Shown here: positions 43,154 through 61,327 of the stretch, piece by piece
Numbering within the stretch: the first letter of the stretch is position 1
How the letters are laid out: every line of letters starts with the position of its first letter
Assembly: GCF_020510685.1 (NCBI RefSeq)
Contig: NZ_CP075185.1
Span: 2,976,001 to 3,040,000, forward strand
DNA length: 64,000 bases
Direction: 5' to 3'
DNA from: Dechloromonas denitrificans
Lineage (GTDB): Bacteria > Pseudomonadota > Gammaproteobacteria > Burkholderiales > Rhodocyclaceae
The notes under the pieces: model-generated
The model's input: the letters and a program-made list of their open reading frames with translations, nothing else
What the model was told of the DNA's origin: nothing
The model's database searches: none
Made by a program: the position numbers and the translations under genes

Positions 43154-43855
43154 TTATTTTTTCCTTTCAGCCAGCAACGAGGCCAGCACTGGCACCACGC
43201 TCTTCATCGAGGGGTGCGATTTACGGAGTTGCGCCATGCCGACGGCGCCGTCGTCGAGCTTGCGGTAGAGCGCATTGCGGCGTTCGGCGACAAACGGCAG
43301 ATCGAGCAAAGTTTTTCCGCCATGATAGCGAACCAGCGTGTCGCGGCCGATATCCTTGGCCTGCCAGGAAATCGCCGTCCGGTCGACATAGTGCAGGGCC
43401 TGGACGCTGGGCAGGCTGGCCGCCAGTTCGGCCACCAGTCGATGAATCTTTTCCCGGTAGGCGACGACCGCCTGACCGCCATCGCTTGCCGTCGCACCGG
43501 TGGTTTCGGCCGGGGCGCCCATCAGCCAGCAGACCACGCTATCCGGTGCGAAAGCGGCAAGCTGCGCCCGCTGTTCATCACTCAGGGCGGTCAGCTCGGC
43601 CTGCAGCAGGGTGACGTCCTGGCCCGCGACACGGGCTTGCGTTGCCGCCAGGCACTCGGCCAGCGCATCAACCGCCAGCACGCTGAGGCCGCGGGCCGCC
43701 AGTGCCTGCGTCGCAAAACCGACGCCGCTGCCAATTTCCAGCACGCGCCGGCCGGGCACCAGCCCGGCCATCCATTCGTAGTCGCCGCGCTTGGCGCAGG
43801 CCAGCCCTTCGACTTCCCAGTAGCCGATGAAATCGGCCACTGTCGCGCCGCTCAT
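43154..43855 (-). CDS. Class I SAM-dependent methyltransferase, substrate unknown
   Basis: A 233-residue Rossmann methyltransferase with motif I VLEIGSGVGFATQALAARG (about residues 38-56), an acidic VLAVDALAEC after it, and a less conserved C-terminal half. No substrate-specific motif is recognised. It sits between hpt and mtnP in a translationally coupled series (TGATG with hpt, one base before mtnP), so it could act in nucleoside or thiomethyl metabolism, but nothing in the protein shows that. Confidence 0.82.
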   Translation of the reverse strand: MSGATVADFIGYWEVEGLACAKRGDYEWMAGLVPGRRVLEIGSGVGFATQALAARGLSVLAVDALAECLAATQARVAGQDVTLLQAELTALSDEQRAQLAAFAPDSVVCWLMGAPAETTGATASDGGQAVVAYREKIHRLVAELAASLPSVQALHYVDRTAISWQAKDIGRDTLVRYHGGKTLLDLPFVAERRNALYRKLDDGAVGMAQLRKSHPSMKSVVPVLASLLAERKK

Positions 43856-44400
43856 CAGTCTTCCTTCATGGCATAAATGGCCGGCAGATTGCGCCAGGCG
43901 CCATCGACATCCATGCCGAAACCGAAGACGAAACGGTCCGGCACCGGCAAGCCGACGAAATCGGCAGCAATCGGCTTGGCCTTGCCATTCAGCTTGTCGG
44001 TAAAGACTGCCAGCAGCACCTCGGCCGCCCCCAGGCGGATCAGGCTTTCCTTGACCGCGGCCAGGGTCACGCCCTCGTCGAGAATGTCGTCAACAACCAG
44101 CACCGTCCGCCCCTTGACCGAGGTCCACGGCGCCATCCGCCAGGAAATCTTACCGCCCTGGGTTTCCGGGCCGTAGCGGGTGGCGTGCAGGTAATCGAAG
44201 TCGAGCGGGAAAGCGAGCTTGGGCAACAACTGCCCGCAGAAGATCACGCCGCCAGTCATCACGCACAGAACCAGCGGATTCGTCTCGGCCAGGCGCTCGC
44301 GAATCAGGCCGGCAACCTGCTCCAGCGCCGCCTGAACGGTTTCTTCGGAATGGATCAGGTCAGCGTTGGCCAACAACGCACGGGCTTTTTGCAACTCCAT
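43855..44400 (-). CDS. hpt: Hypoxanthine-guanine phosphoribosyltransferase
   Basis: Hpt (181 residues) salvages hypoxanthine or guanine to IMP or GMP using PRPP. The PRPP motif VLVVDDILDEGVTL (about residue 101) and the metal/pyrophosphate segment CVMTGGVIFCGQL are intact. The ATG follows the galU stop without a gap (TAAATG) and uses GGAGAA in the end of galU. The neighbouring nucleoside phosphorylase could supply its hypoxanthine. Confidence 0.94.
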   Translation of the reverse strand: MELQKARALLANADLIHSEETVQAALEQVAGLIRERLAETNPLVLCVMTGGVIFCGQLLPKLAFPLDFDYLHATRYGPETQGGKISWRMAPWTSVKGRTVLVVDDILDEGVTLAAVKESLIRLGAAEVLLAVFTDKLNGKAKPIAADFVGLPVPDRFVFGFGMDVDGAWRNLPAIYAMKED

Positions 44401-48942
<4,542 letters not shown>

Positions 48943-48946
<4 letters not shown>

Positions 48947-51900
48947 GCCGCATCCCTCATTTTCAAAGCTTCCTCAATATCCACTTCCACAACGCGCGAA
49001 ACGCCGGACTCCTGCATCGTTACGCCGACCAGTTGTTCGGCCATTTCCATGGCGATTTTATTATGGGAGATGAATAGAAACTGCGTGTTTGCCGACATTT
49101 TCTTCACCATGCCGCAAAAACGCTCCGTATTGGTGTCGTCGAGCGGCGCATCGACCTCGTCGAGCAGGCAGAACGGCGCCGGATTCAACTGGAACATCGA
49201 GAAGACCAGCGCGATCGCCGTCAGCGCCTTTTCGCCGCCGGACAGCAGATGGATGGTCGAATTCTTCTTGCCCGGCGGCTGGGCGATGACCTGGACGCCG
49301 GCATCGAGGATTTCCTCGCCGGTCATCACCAGTTCGGCCCGGCCGCCGCCGAACAGTTCGGGGAAAAGCTGTCCGAAATGGCCGTTGACCGTATCGAAAG
49401 TCGATTGCAGCAGGTCACGCGTTTCGCGGTCGATGCGGCGGATGGCGTTTTCCAGCGTTTCCATCGCCTCGGTCAGGTCGGCCGCCTGCATGTCGAGATA
49501 GCCCTTGCGCTCGGTCGCCGTGTCCAGTTCTTCAAGCGCCGCCAGGTTGACCGCGCCGAGTTCACCGATGGCATTGCCGAGCCGGGTGATTTCACCCTGC
49601 AGGGAAGCCGGCCGGAGATTGCTGCCGTTGGTCGTCAATTCCTGTTGCAGCGCGGCTTCGTCGGCCCCGGCCTCGAGCAGTTGCTGGGCATACTGCTCGG
49701 TATTGAGCGTCGCCGCCTGTTCCTTCAGCTTGAGATCGCCGATCCGTTCGCGCAGCGGCTCCAGGCCCTGCTCGATCTTCATCCGCTGCTCTTCCAACGC
49801 CCGCAGCGCATTGGTCGCCGATTCCAGCGCATCGCGACAGCGGGCCAGGGCCTGCTCCTTTTCCTGGCGGGCCTCCAGAGCGCCCTGCAGGTTGTCTTCC
49901 ATGACATCGGCTGGCGCGGCCTCGACCTGCTCGGCGCACTGGGCGCGATCCTTCTTGATACGGTTCAGTTCCCGCTGGGCCGTCGCCTGCTGGGCAAAAA
50001 TATCCTGCAACTTGCCTTCGCTTTCGCGCAGCGAGAACTGGGCTTCGCGCAAGGCGCGGTCGAAATCGGAGTTGCGCTCGCGTTCGGCCCGCACCGCCCG
50101 CTCGGCGTCGTCAAGCCGGGCCTGGGCACCGGCCACCAGCACGCGGATGCGGGACAGGCCGTCGCGCACCTCGGCGATCTTCTCGTCCGCCGCCATGTCG
50201 CGCTCGCGCTCGGTTTCTTCCTCTTCGGCCAGTTCGGCCATTTGCTCCTGCAGGCGCTCCTTCTGTTCGCGGTAGCGCTCGATGGCCTGGCCGAGTTTCA
50301 GCACCTCAAGCTGCACGGCATGCACGCGCTGCTGGCGGTCGGTGACGTATTGCCGGGTTTCGCCGATCTCTTCCTGCTTGTCCCCGAACTGTTCGTCGAG
50401 CACCAACAGTTGTTCGCGCAGCGCTTCGGCCTGTTCTTCGTAGGCGGCAACCCCTTCGCCCAGCGCCTCGATTTCGCGCTGACGTTCGAGCAAGCCGTGC
50501 TCGCTCTTGTCCGGCGCGAAAAAGGTGACGCTAGCCCGGCTCAGCAGGTCGCCGCCGGCCGTTACCAGTACCGCCCCCGGCGGCAGTTCGGCCCGCCGTG
50601 CCAGCGCGGCATCGAGCGTCGCAGCGGTAAATACAGAACCCAGCCAGTCGGCCAGCACGGCGGCTATCGCCGGGTTATCGCTACGCACATGCTCGCTCAG
50701 CCGCCCGGCCGGTTCGCCGGCCACCGTATCAGATGGGAGGACAACGGAAAGCCGGGCATCGGGCCGGTCATGCAACCATTCGTCGAGCTTGGCCGGATCG
50801 TCGCAGGCGATGGCATTGAGCCGCTCGCGCAACACCGCCTCGACCGCTGATTCCCAGCCGGCTGCGACATGGATCTGCTGCCACAGCGGCGGCGCTTCTT
50901 CCAGCCCGTGACGGCGCAGCCATTCCGGCAACTTGCCGCTCTGCCGGGCACTGGCCTGCATCTGCTCGAGCGCGGCGCGGCGGGCCTGACCAGCGGCCAG
51001 TTCGCGCTCGATGCGCTGTAGCTCGCCCTGCATCTGCTTGCGGGCGGCCTCCAGTTGCGGCAATTCCTGCTGCAGCTGTTGCAGATGATCCTGATCGCCG
51101 GCCAGTTCCTCGCGCAACAGCGAGAGTTCTTCTTCCTTTTCGGCCAGGTCGAGGGCATCCGGCGCATCCTGCCCGCCCCCCTCCTCGCGCAGCCGCTCGC
51201 GACGCTGGGTGATGGCCTGCAAGGCGCGCTGGGCGTGTGCCTTATTGGTCAGCTCGACCTCCAGGCGCTGCTCGCCGTTGGTCGTCCGGGCCCGCAGCCG
51301 TTGCAGTTCTTCCTGCGCCTGGGCGTGGCTTTCCTCGACCTGCGGCGCGATGTCCATCTGCTGGTGCAGGCGTTCCTCCGCCTCGTCGACGCGCAAGCGG
51401 GTGATTTCCTGCAGTTCTTCCCACTTCAGCCGATCGCCGGCCAGCCGCTCGGCCGTCTCGGTCCATTGGGCCAGTTCGCCTTCCAGTTGCACCAGGCGCG
51501 CCTCCAATTGGCTGCGCGACTCGCGGCGATGGCGAATTTCGGCTTCCAGCCTGGCCACTTCGGCATTGGCGGTGTACATCTCGCTTTGCGCCAGATGCAG
51601 CGCATCGCCGGCGGCGAAATGGGCCTCGCGGGTTTCCTCGGCGCGCGCTTCGGTTTCGCGCAGCGCGGCGCTTTGCGCCTCGAGGTCGGTAACCGCCCGT
51701 TCGACTTCGAGCGCTACGCGCTGGCGTTCGCTCTCCGCTTCGCGCTTCCTGAGCAGCCACAATATCTGCTGGCGCTGTACCAGTTGTTCGTTCAGCGCAT
51801 GGTAGCGGCGGGCCACTTCGGCCTGCGCTTCGAGCTTTTCCATCTGGCTGCCGAGTTCGAGGCGAATGTCCTCGACCCGGGTCAGGTTCTCCCGGGTGTC

Positions 51901-52455
51901 TTCCAGCCGGCCGTTGGTTTCCTTGCGCCGTTCCTTGTAGCGTGAAACGCCGGCCGCCTCTTCGAGAAAGACCCGCAGGTCGTCCGGCTTGGCTTCGATG
52001 ATCCGCGAGATCATGCCCTGGCCGATGATGGCGTAGGCGCGCGGCCCGAGTCCGGTGCCGAGAAAGAGATCGGTAATGTCCTTGCGCCGGACCTTCAGGT
52101 TGTTGATGAAGTAGTCCGACTGCCCCTGCCGGGTCAGCGTCCGCTTGACCGACAGTTCGGCGTATTGCGACCACTGGCCGAGGGCCCGGCCGAGCAGGTT
52201 TTCGAAGATCAACTCAACGGAGGCGCGCGACACCGGCTTGCGGTTCGACGAGCCGTTGAAGATGACGTCCATCATCGACTCGCCGCGCAACTCAGAGGCT
52301 TTCGACTCGCCGAGCACCCAGCGCACGGCATCCATGATGTTGGATTTGCCGCAGCCGTTCGGCCCGACGACGCCGACCAGTTGCCCGGGCAGGGCAACGG
52401 CCGTCGGATCGACGAAGGACTTGAAGCCGGAGAGTTTGAGTTTGGTCAGGCGCAT
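48943..52455 (-). CDS. smc: Chromosome segregation protein SMC
   Basis: SMC (1170 residues) is the ATPase that organises and segregates chromosomes. The N-terminal head has Walker A GPNGCGKSN at 31-39. Two long coiled coils (about 170-500 and 660-1000) flank a hinge near 520-640. The C-terminal head has LLSGGEKALTAIALVFSMFQ and Walker B FCLLDEVDAPLDDTN. The start MRLTKLKLSGFKSFVDPT (52455) is the family norm; an open upstream extension is rejected. It heads a minus-strand operon running through zipA, ligA, galU, hpt, a methyltransferase and the nucleoside phosphorylase, with gaps of at most one base and mostly overlapping joints. Confidence 0.96.
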
Positions 52456-52614
52456 GCGCGGTACGGCAGACGGGAAGAGCCCTGTCATGACGGGGGCCGT
52501 ATGATAGCATCGACGCAATTGCGCAGACGCCCAGCCCGCCGAAGTCGCCCGAGAATCAAAGCCAGGCCGGCCAGGCGACGAGGCGCGCCGCCATCGACCC
52601 AGCAGGGACCAGCC

Positions 52615-53088
52615 ATGAACGACGATGCATTTTTCCTCCAGCGAGCCATCGAACTGGCCGCCGAAAGCGTCACATCCGGCCAGGGCGGCCCATTTGGCGC
52701 GGTGGTGGTACACGCCGGAACAATCATCGGCGAAGGCCGGAATCAGGTCGTCCCGGCCTGCGACCCGACGGCCCACGCCGAACTGGTGGCCATTCGGGCG
52801 GCCTGCAGCGCCCTCGGTCGCTTCCATCTGACCGACTGCACGCTGTATGCCTCGAGCGAGCCCTGCCCGATGTGCCTTTCGGCGGCCTACTGGGCGCGCA
52901 TCAGCCGCATCGTTTTCGCCAATCCACGGGCCGACGCCGCTGCCGCCGGCTTTTGCGACGACGAACTCTACGACGAATTACGCCTGCCGCACGGCGAACG
53001 GCGACTGCCCACCATCCACCTGCCCATTCCCGGCGCCGCCGAGCCCCTGCTCCGCTGGCAGAACTTGCCGACCCGCCAGCCGTACTAG
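52615..53088 (+). CDS. Nucleoside/guanine deaminase (CDA fold)
   Basis: A 157-residue zinc deaminase of the cytidine deaminase-like fold. Zinc ligands lie in HAELVAIRAA (His-Ala-Glu) and EPCPMCLSAAYWA (two Cys). The late FANPRADAAAAGFCDDELYDEL segment follows the pattern of Bacillus-type guanine deaminase (GuaD) and not that of TadA, so guanine to xanthine is the favoured reaction with moderate certainty. It is divergent from smc; the first ATG with family-like sequence is 52615. Confidence 0.82.
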   Translation: MNDDAFFLQRAIELAAESVTSGQGGPFGAVVVHAGTIIGEGRNQVVPACDPTAHAELVAIRAACSALGRFHLTDCTLYASSEPCPMCLSAAYWARISRIVFANPRADAAAAGFCDDELYDELRLPHGERRLPTIHLPIPGAAEPLLRWQNLPTRQPY

Positions 53089-53148
53089 GAAGAACCGCCG
53101 GGAGGAGCGGATGGCGAAAAACCTTCTTTCGTTCGCCAAGCGGGCGCC

Positions 53149-53177
53149 GCTGATCCGGATCGATTTTCGGCGATAAT
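53149..53177 (+). promoter_or_regulatory. Possible promoter of the dap operon
   Basis: A GATAAT -10 box (53172-53177), 34 bases before the dapC start codon, with only a weak -35 match (GCTGAT) 17 bases upstream. Confidence 0.35.
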
Positions 53178-53210
53178 TAACGCTTTAGCCGCCGCCCCAA
53201 TAGCCCCCAC

Positions 53211-54401
53211 GTGAATCCGCACCTCGCCCAACTCCAGCCCTACCCCTTCGAAAAGCTGCGCGCCCTGTTCGCCGGCATCACCCCGAACCCGCAATACAAG
53301 GAGATCAAGCTCTCCATTGGCGAACCGCAGCATCCGACGCCGCCGTTCATCATGCAGGCGCTGGCCGATGGCCTGAAGGGGCTGGCCAATTACCCGACGA
53401 CGCCGGGCGTTCCGGCCCTGCGCCAGGCCATTGCCGCCTGGTGCGGCCGTCGCTACGGTCTGCAACTCGATGCCGAAAGCGAGATCCTGCCGGTCAACGG
53501 CTCGCGTGAGGCGCTTTTCTCTTTCGCCCAGACGGTGATCGATCCGAGCCGCGGACATGTGCCGCTGGTCGTCAGTCCGAATCCGTTCTACCAGATCTAC
53601 GAAGGCGCGGCTTATCTCTCGGGCGCCGAACCGCGCTTTCTCAACAACCTGCCGGGCAACGACTTCGCCTTCGACTATGGCGCGCTGTCCGCCGAGGAAT
53701 GGGCGCGCGTCCAGTTGTTCTACGTCTGTTCGCCGGGCAACCCGACCGGCAAGGTGCTGTCGCTGGCCGATTGGGAGACGCTGTTCGCCCTCTCCGACAA
53801 GTACGGTTTCATCATCGCTTCCGACGAGTGCTATTCCGAGATCTACTTCGACGAAGCCAATCCGCCGATCGGCGGCCTGCAGGCGGCCAAGCTGCTCGGC
53901 CGCAGCAACGAACGGCTGGTCATGTTCTCCAGCCTGTCGAAGCGCTCCAACGTCCCGGGCATGCGTTCCGGTTTCGTCGCCGGCGATGCGAAAATCCTCA
54001 AGAAATTCCTGCTCTACCGCACCTACCACGGCTGCGCCATGGCCCCCCCGGTGCAAACGGCTTCCATCGCCGCCTGGAACGATGAGGCGCACGTCCTCGA
54101 CAACCGCAACCAGTACCGCGAGAAATTCGCCGCCGTCACCCCGTTGATCGCCGAGGTGCTCGGCACCGGCATGCCGGATGCCAGCTTCTACCTGTGGGCC
54201 AAGACCCCGATCGCCGATACCGAGTTCGCCCGGGGTCTGCTCGAACACTATAATGTTGTGGTCCTGCCCGGCAGCTTCCTCGCCCGCGAGGTAGATGGCC
54301 TGAATCCAGGTGCCAATTTTATTCGTATCGCGCTGGTCGCATCGCTCGAGGAATGCCTCGAAGCGGCCAGCCGTATTCGTCAATTTACCCAACAACTTTA
54401 A
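53211..54401 (+). CDS. dapC: Succinyldiaminopimelate transaminase
   Basis: DapC (396 residues) is a PLP fold-type I aminotransferase that converts N-succinyl-2-amino-6-ketopimelate to succinyl-DAP in lysine and peptidoglycan synthesis. It contains [10 protein letters not shown] near the N-terminus, [11 protein letters not shown] (about 177) and the PLP lysine Lys244 in [16 protein letters not shown]. The start is GTG at 53211. DapD and DapE of the same pathway follow, which secures the assignment. Confidence 0.95.
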   Translation: MNPHLAQLQPYPFEKLRALFAGITPNPQYKEIKLSIGEPQHPTPPFIMQALADGLKGLANYPTTPGVPALRQAIAAWCGRRYGLQLDAESEILPVNGSREALFSFAQTVIDPSRGHVPLVVSPNPFYQIYEGAAYLSGAEPRFLNNLPGNDFAFDYGALSAEEWARVQLFYVCSPGNPTGKVLSLADWETLFALSDKYGFIIASDECYSEIYFDEANPPIGGLQAAKLLGRSNERLVMFSSLSKRSNVPGMRSGFVAGDAKILKKFLLYRTYHGCAMAPPVQTASIAAWNDEAHVLDNRNQYREKFAAVTPLIAEVLGTGMPDASFYLWAKTPIADTEFARGLLEHYNVVVLPGSFLAREVDGLNPGANFIRIALVASLEECLEAASRIRQFTQQL

Positions 54402-54417
54402 AACAGAGAGAACCTCC

Positions 54418-55233
54418 ATGAGCCATCCGTTGCAAGCCACCATCGACGACCTCTGGGAACGCCGCACCGAGCTGTCTACCCAATCCGCCGACGCCATCAA
54501 GATCATCGAATCGGTGATCGGCGACCTCGACAGCGGCAAACTGCGCGTTGCCGAAAAAATAAACGGTGAATGGATCGTCAACCAGTGGGCCAAGAAGGCC
54601 GTGCTGCTCTCCTTCCGCACCCGCGACAACCGCGTCCAGGAAGCCGGCGAAATTCGTTTCTATGACAAGGTCGACACCAAGTTCCAGGGGTGGACCGAAG
54701 AGCAGTTCAAAGCCGGCGGCTTCCGCGTCGTGCCGGGCGCCTTCGCCCGCAAAGGTGCGTTCATCGCCAAGAACGCCGTGCTCATGCCGTCCTTCGTCAA
54801 CATCGGCGCCTACGTCGATGAAGGCACCATGGTTGACACCTGGGTCACCGTCGGCAGCTGCGCGCAGATCGGCAAGAACGTCCACCTCTCCGGCGGCGTC
54901 GGCATCGGCGGCGTGCTTGAGCCGATCCAGGCCGGCCCGGTCATTATCGAAGACAACTGCTTCATCGGCGCCCGTTCGGAAGTCGTCGAAGGCGTCGTCG
55001 TCGGCGAAAACTCGGTGATCTCGATGGGCGTTTATCTCGGCCAGAGCACCCCGATCTACGATCGCGCCACCGGCGAAATCAGCTACGGCAAGATCCCGGC
55101 CGGCTCGGTTGTAGTCAGCGGCAACCTGCCCAAGGATGGCGGCAAGTACAGCCTGTACTGCGCCGTCATCGTCAAGAAGGTTGATGCCAAGACCCGTTCG
55201 ACCACCAGCATCAACGAACTGCTGCGCGCCTAA
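54418..55233 (+). CDS. dapD: 2,3,4,5-tetrahydropyridine-2,6-dicarboxylate N-succinyltransferase
   Basis: DapD (271 residues) succinylates tetrahydrodipicolinate, the step before DapC. It has an N-terminal helical domain and a left-handed beta-helix of hexapeptide repeats (about 100-240), with [20 protein letters not shown] and [16 protein letters not shown]. The ATG at 54418 is chosen because the longer frame runs into dapC; AGAGAGAA lies upstream. A terminator-like hairpin follows the stop. Confidence 0.97.
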   Translation: MSHPLQATIDDLWERRTELSTQSADAIKIIESVIGDLDSGKLRVAEKINGEWIVNQWAKKAVLLSFRTRDNRVQEAGEIRFYDKVDTKFQGWTEEQFKAGGFRVVPGAFARKGAFIAKNAVLMPSFVNIGAYVDEGTMVDTWVTVGSCAQIGKNVHLSGGVGIGGVLEPIQAGPVIIEDNCFIGARSEVVEGVVVGENSVISMGVYLGQSTPIYDRATGEISYGKIPAGSVVVSGNLPKDGGKYSLYCAVIVKKVDAKTRSTTSINELLRA

Positions 55234-55242
55234 GTCACCCCC

Positions 55243-55263
55243 AAAGACCCGGAGGTCTTTTTT
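55243..55263 (+). terminator. Terminator-like hairpin that also contains the pilU ribosome site
   Basis: AAAGACC pairs with GGTCTTT around a CGGA loop, followed by further T residues running straight into the pilU ATG at 55264. The GGAGG at 55251-55255, the only ribosome site for pilU, lies in the loop and the 3' arm. The structure could both attenuate transcription after dapD and hide the pilU ribosome site. Confidence 0.7.
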
Positions 55264-58476
<3,213 letters not shown>

Positions 58477-58480
<4 letters not shown>

Positions 58481-59346
58481 CCAAGCTCTACGAACTACCC
58501 AGCCCGTTCGACAACGAAACAGGCACCGTGCTGATGCTCGAACCGGCCTGGGCCAAGGCCGGCGAGCTGCGCGCCCAGTTGCTCGACGAAAGCTATCCGA
58601 AGCCCTTCGTCATCGACGACGGCAAATCGCGCTTCCTGTATTTCAACGTCCGCCTGATGCAGAGCGAAATGTCGCTGAAGACGCCGAACGAGCTGGCGCT
58701 GCGCTATACGCAGAAGATGATGGCCTTTCTGCTCTTTCATCCGCGCCCGAAACGCATCGAGCTGATCGGCCTCGGCGGCGGCTCGCTGATCAAATTCTGC
58801 TATCACCGCATGCCCGGCACGCAGCTGACCGCCGTCGAACTCGACCCCAACGTGATTGCCCTGCGCGACACTTTCCTGTTGCCCGCCGACGATCCGCGCC
58901 TGCGGGTAGTGCACGCCGACGGCGCCGACTATCTGGAAAACACCGAAAAAGGCATCGACGTGCTGTTGGTCGATGCCTTCGACAAGACCGGCTTCGCGCC
59001 CAGCCTGGCCAACCGCCAGTTTTTCGAGCATGCCTTCGCCAAACTGGCCGGCAACGGCATTCTGGTGATCAATCTGGCCGGCGAAAAGGAAACCTACGCC
59101 GGGCTGATCGGCGAAGCGATGCATGTCTTCGACGACCAGGTCATCGTCATCTCGGTGCCCGACGACGGCAACCACATCCTCTACGCCTTCAAGGAACGCT
59201 ACTTCGAGCCGCGCTGGCGCTGGCTGCACAACTACGCCAAGGAATTGCGCGCCAAGTTCGGCCTCGATTTTCCGGCCTTTGCGCAAAAGATGGAACGCTC
59301 GACCAAGCTTGGCCTAGCCCGCCGCGAAGCCCTGCGCCGGCGCTGA
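58477..59346 (+). CDS. Spermidine synthase-like (polyamine aminopropyltransferase family) protein
   Basis: A 289-residue class I methyltransferase-fold protein of the spermidine synthase family. It shows RIELIGLGGGSLIKFCYHRM (about 95-114), then VELDPNVIALRDTF and the acidic DVLLVDAFDKTG (about 166). The N-terminal beta domain is short, as in the many bacterial spermidine-synthase-like proteins of unknown substrate, so polyamine synthesis is not certain. The start appears to be TTG at 58477, overlapping the prmB stop by three bases; an internal ATG at 58534 would cut the conserved N-terminus. Confidence 0.82.
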
Positions 59347-59349
59347 CGC

Positions 59350-59553
59350 CTACTTGTCGCCGGCGGCCTGCTCGGCCCGCAGCTGCGCCTGCTCGGTCGC
59401 CTGATCGAGCTTCTGCTGGAATTGCTGCAGGTTCTTCTGCCCCTGCTCCACTTCCTGCTTCTTCAGCGCGGCCGCCGTGGCAGCCGAGCCGGCCGTTTCA
59501 ACTCCGCAGGCGGCCAGCGAAAGCGTCGCCAACACGATAAACAGCACTTTCAT
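59350..59553 (-). CDS. Small lipoprotein with helical, glutamine-rich body
   Basis: A 67-residue protein with a lipoprotein signal peptide (MKVLFIVLATLSLAACG; lipidation expected on Cys16). The rest is Gln/Ala-rich and strongly helical (KKQEVEQGQKNLQQFQQKL), suggestive of a coiled coil like that of Lpp, though unrelated in sequence as far as I can see. It overlaps the pepD stop by four bases, so it is co-transcribed with pepD, and converges on the spermidine-synthase-like gene. Function unknown. Confidence 0.78.
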   Translation of the reverse strand: MKVLFIVLATLSLAACGVETAGSAATAAALKKQEVEQGQKNLQQFQQKLDQATEQAQLRAEQAAGDK

Positions 59554-61031
59554 TGTGCGCCCTCCTGTTGCTCGGCCAGTTCGGCCAGAATCGCCCCGAG
59601 CAAGGCCCAGCAGCGATCGACCGTTGAAACCTCGACCGACTCACCCGGCGCATGGGCGCCCCGGATGGTCGGCCCGAAAGAAACGATGTCCAGCCCCGGA
59701 TACTTGGCCCCAATGATGCCGCATTCCAGCCCGGCGTGGATGACCTGGACTTTCGATTCGGCGGCGAAATCACGGCGATAGACCGACTGGCACAGCACCA
59801 GCAAAGCCGAATCGGGATTCGGCGCCCAGCCCGGGTAGTAGCCGGCCTTCTCGGCCAGCGTGCCGCTCAGCGCAAACAGGCTGACGATCTCGTCGGCCAG
59901 CGCCAGGCTGGCACTGCCGAGCAGCGAACGCACCATGAAGTTGCACAATCCCCCATTCGGGTGCACATCGACCATACCCAGATTGTTCGAAGTCTCGACG
60001 ACACCCGGCACCTGCCGGCTCATCCGGCGCACACCATGCGGCGCCGCATGCAGCGAGGCGAGCCAGATGGCCTGTTCGGTCTGGCTCATCAGCAGAGCCG
60101 CCGGAGCGGCCGCCAACTCGAGCGTCACGCCATCATCGACGCCCCGCAACTCCTCGCGCAACAGCGCTTGCTGCTCGCCGAGCAGCCCCGGCAAGCGAGC
60201 CAGCGCCTCGGCCGGCACGGCAATCGTCGCCAATGCTTCGCGCGGCAATGCATTGCGCGCGCTGCCGCCCTGCAACTCGGCCAGCCGTAGCGGCATGTCC
60301 GCTTCCAGTTGGCGCAGCACGCGCACCAGCAACTTGATGGCATTGCCGCGCTCCTCGTGAATATTGACGCCGGAATGCCCGCCACGCAGGCCGCGCAAGC
60401 TGATGCGGCATGTCTGGTAGTCGTTGGGCACGGCCTCGGCGGCACCTGGTCGCGCCACATTGACATCCAGACCGCCAGCGCAACCGAGGTAGAACTCGCC
60501 CCACTCCTCGGTATCGAGGTTGAGCATCATGCTGCCTTCCAGCACGCCGGCCGCCAAGCCGCGCGCGCCACCCATGCCAGCCTCCTCATCGACGGTCAGC
60601 AAGGCTTCGAGCGGGCCGTGCACCAAACTACCGTCCTCAAGCACCGCGAGAATCAAGGCGACGCCGATCCCGTTATCGGCGCCCAGCGTCGTTCCCTCGG
60701 CGATCAGCCAGCCATCGCGCAATACGGGCTGAATCGCATCGCGGGAAAAGTCGTGAGTACTCTCGGCATTTTTCTGGCACACCATGTCGAGATGCGCTTG
60801 CAGCACGACGCCCGGCGCATGCTCCCGGCCGGCGCTGGCCGGCTTGCGGATAATCAGGTTGCCGGCAGCGTCCACCGTCGTCGGCAGGCCACGCGCCTCA
60901 GCCCAATCCTTGATGTGCGCGCGCAAGGCGCCTTCCTGCTTGGAAGTACGCGGCGTTGCACACAATATGGCGAAATGCGCCCAGACGTTGGCGGGTTGCA
61001 GACCGGAAAACACGGAATGGGACAGAGACAT
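59550..61031 (-). CDS. pepD: Aminoacyl-histidine dipeptidase (beta-Ala-His dipeptidase)
   Basis: PepD (493 residues) is a cytosolic M20-family zinc dipeptidase that hydrolyses a wide range of dipeptides including carnosine. Metal motifs are VVLQAHLDMVCQK, TLGADNGIGVAL and TVDEEAGMGGARGL; the substrate loop has GLRGGHSGVNIH. The start at ATG 61031 gives the usual MSLSHSVFSGLQP N-terminus. Longer open frames run back through the tRNA-His remnant and are rejected. The tRNA-His terminator ends just upstream. Confidence 0.95.
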   Translation of the reverse strand: MSLSHSVFSGLQPANVWAHFAILCATPRTSKQEGALRAHIKDWAEARGLPTTVDAAGNLIIRKPASAGREHAPGVVLQAHLDMVCQKNAESTHDFSRDAIQPVLRDGWLIAEGTTLGADNGIGVALILAVLEDGSLVHGPLEALLTVDEEAGMGGARGLAAGVLEGSMMLNLDTEEWGEFYLGCAGGLDVNVARPGAAEAVPNDYQTCRISLRGLRGGHSGVNIHEERGNAIKLLVRVLRQLEADMPLRLAELQGGSARNALPREALATIAVPAEALARLPGLLGEQQALLREELRGVDDGVTLELAAAPAALLMSQTEQAIWLASLHAAPHGVRRMSRQVPGVVETSNNLGMVDVHPNGGLCNFMVRSLLGSASLALADEIVSLFALSGTLAEKAGYYPGWAPNPDSALLVLCQSVYRRDFAAESKVQVIHAGLECGIIGAKYPGLDIVSFGPTIRGAHAPGESVEVSTVDRCWALLGAILAELAEQQEGAQ

Positions 61032-61040
61032 GGCGACTCC

Positions 61041-61078
61041 AAAGAGAAAACCCCCGCAAACCTTGCGGCTTGCGGGGG
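61041..61078 (-). terminator. Rho-independent terminator of the former tRNA-His transcript
   Basis: Nine-pair stem CCCCCGCAA / TTGCGGGGG followed on the minus strand by TTTTCTCTTT. It lies directly downstream of the tRNA-His 3' end and upstream of the pepD ATG. Confidence 0.85.
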
Positions 61079-61086
61079 TCAAATTC

Positions 61087-61133
61087 TGGGGCGACTGATG
61101 GGGCTCGAACCCACGACAACCGGAATCACAATC
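61087..61133 (-). tRNA. 3' half of tRNA-His (partial, prophage attachment site)
   Basis: On the minus strand the sequence reads from the anticodon loop (GATTGTGATTCC, anticodon GTG) through the variable loop and the T arm (GTGGGTTCGAGCCCCAT) to the acceptor end AGTCGCCCCA. This matches bacterial tRNA-His, including the encoded CCA. The 5' acceptor, D arm and 5' anticodon stem are absent; unrelated AT-rich DNA precedes it. It is the fragment displaced when an element integrated in the 3' half of tRNA-His. The functional tRNA should be rebuilt at the far end of the element, beyond 64000. Confidence 0.85.
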
Positions 61134-61327
61134 AAGTGCGTATTTCCGCCCCATCAATGACTTAAACGATTTGTTTCCTAAGATGCGATGCCTGCAGATG
61201 GCGTCGCCATGTGCTCTCTGTCACCGATCTTAGGACGATTTCCAGCAAGGAAGCAATGATACAACGCGCATGCACGCACATCACGTGCGCGAAGGCGATT
61301 TCTACAACAGGCGGGGCCTTCGGGAAA

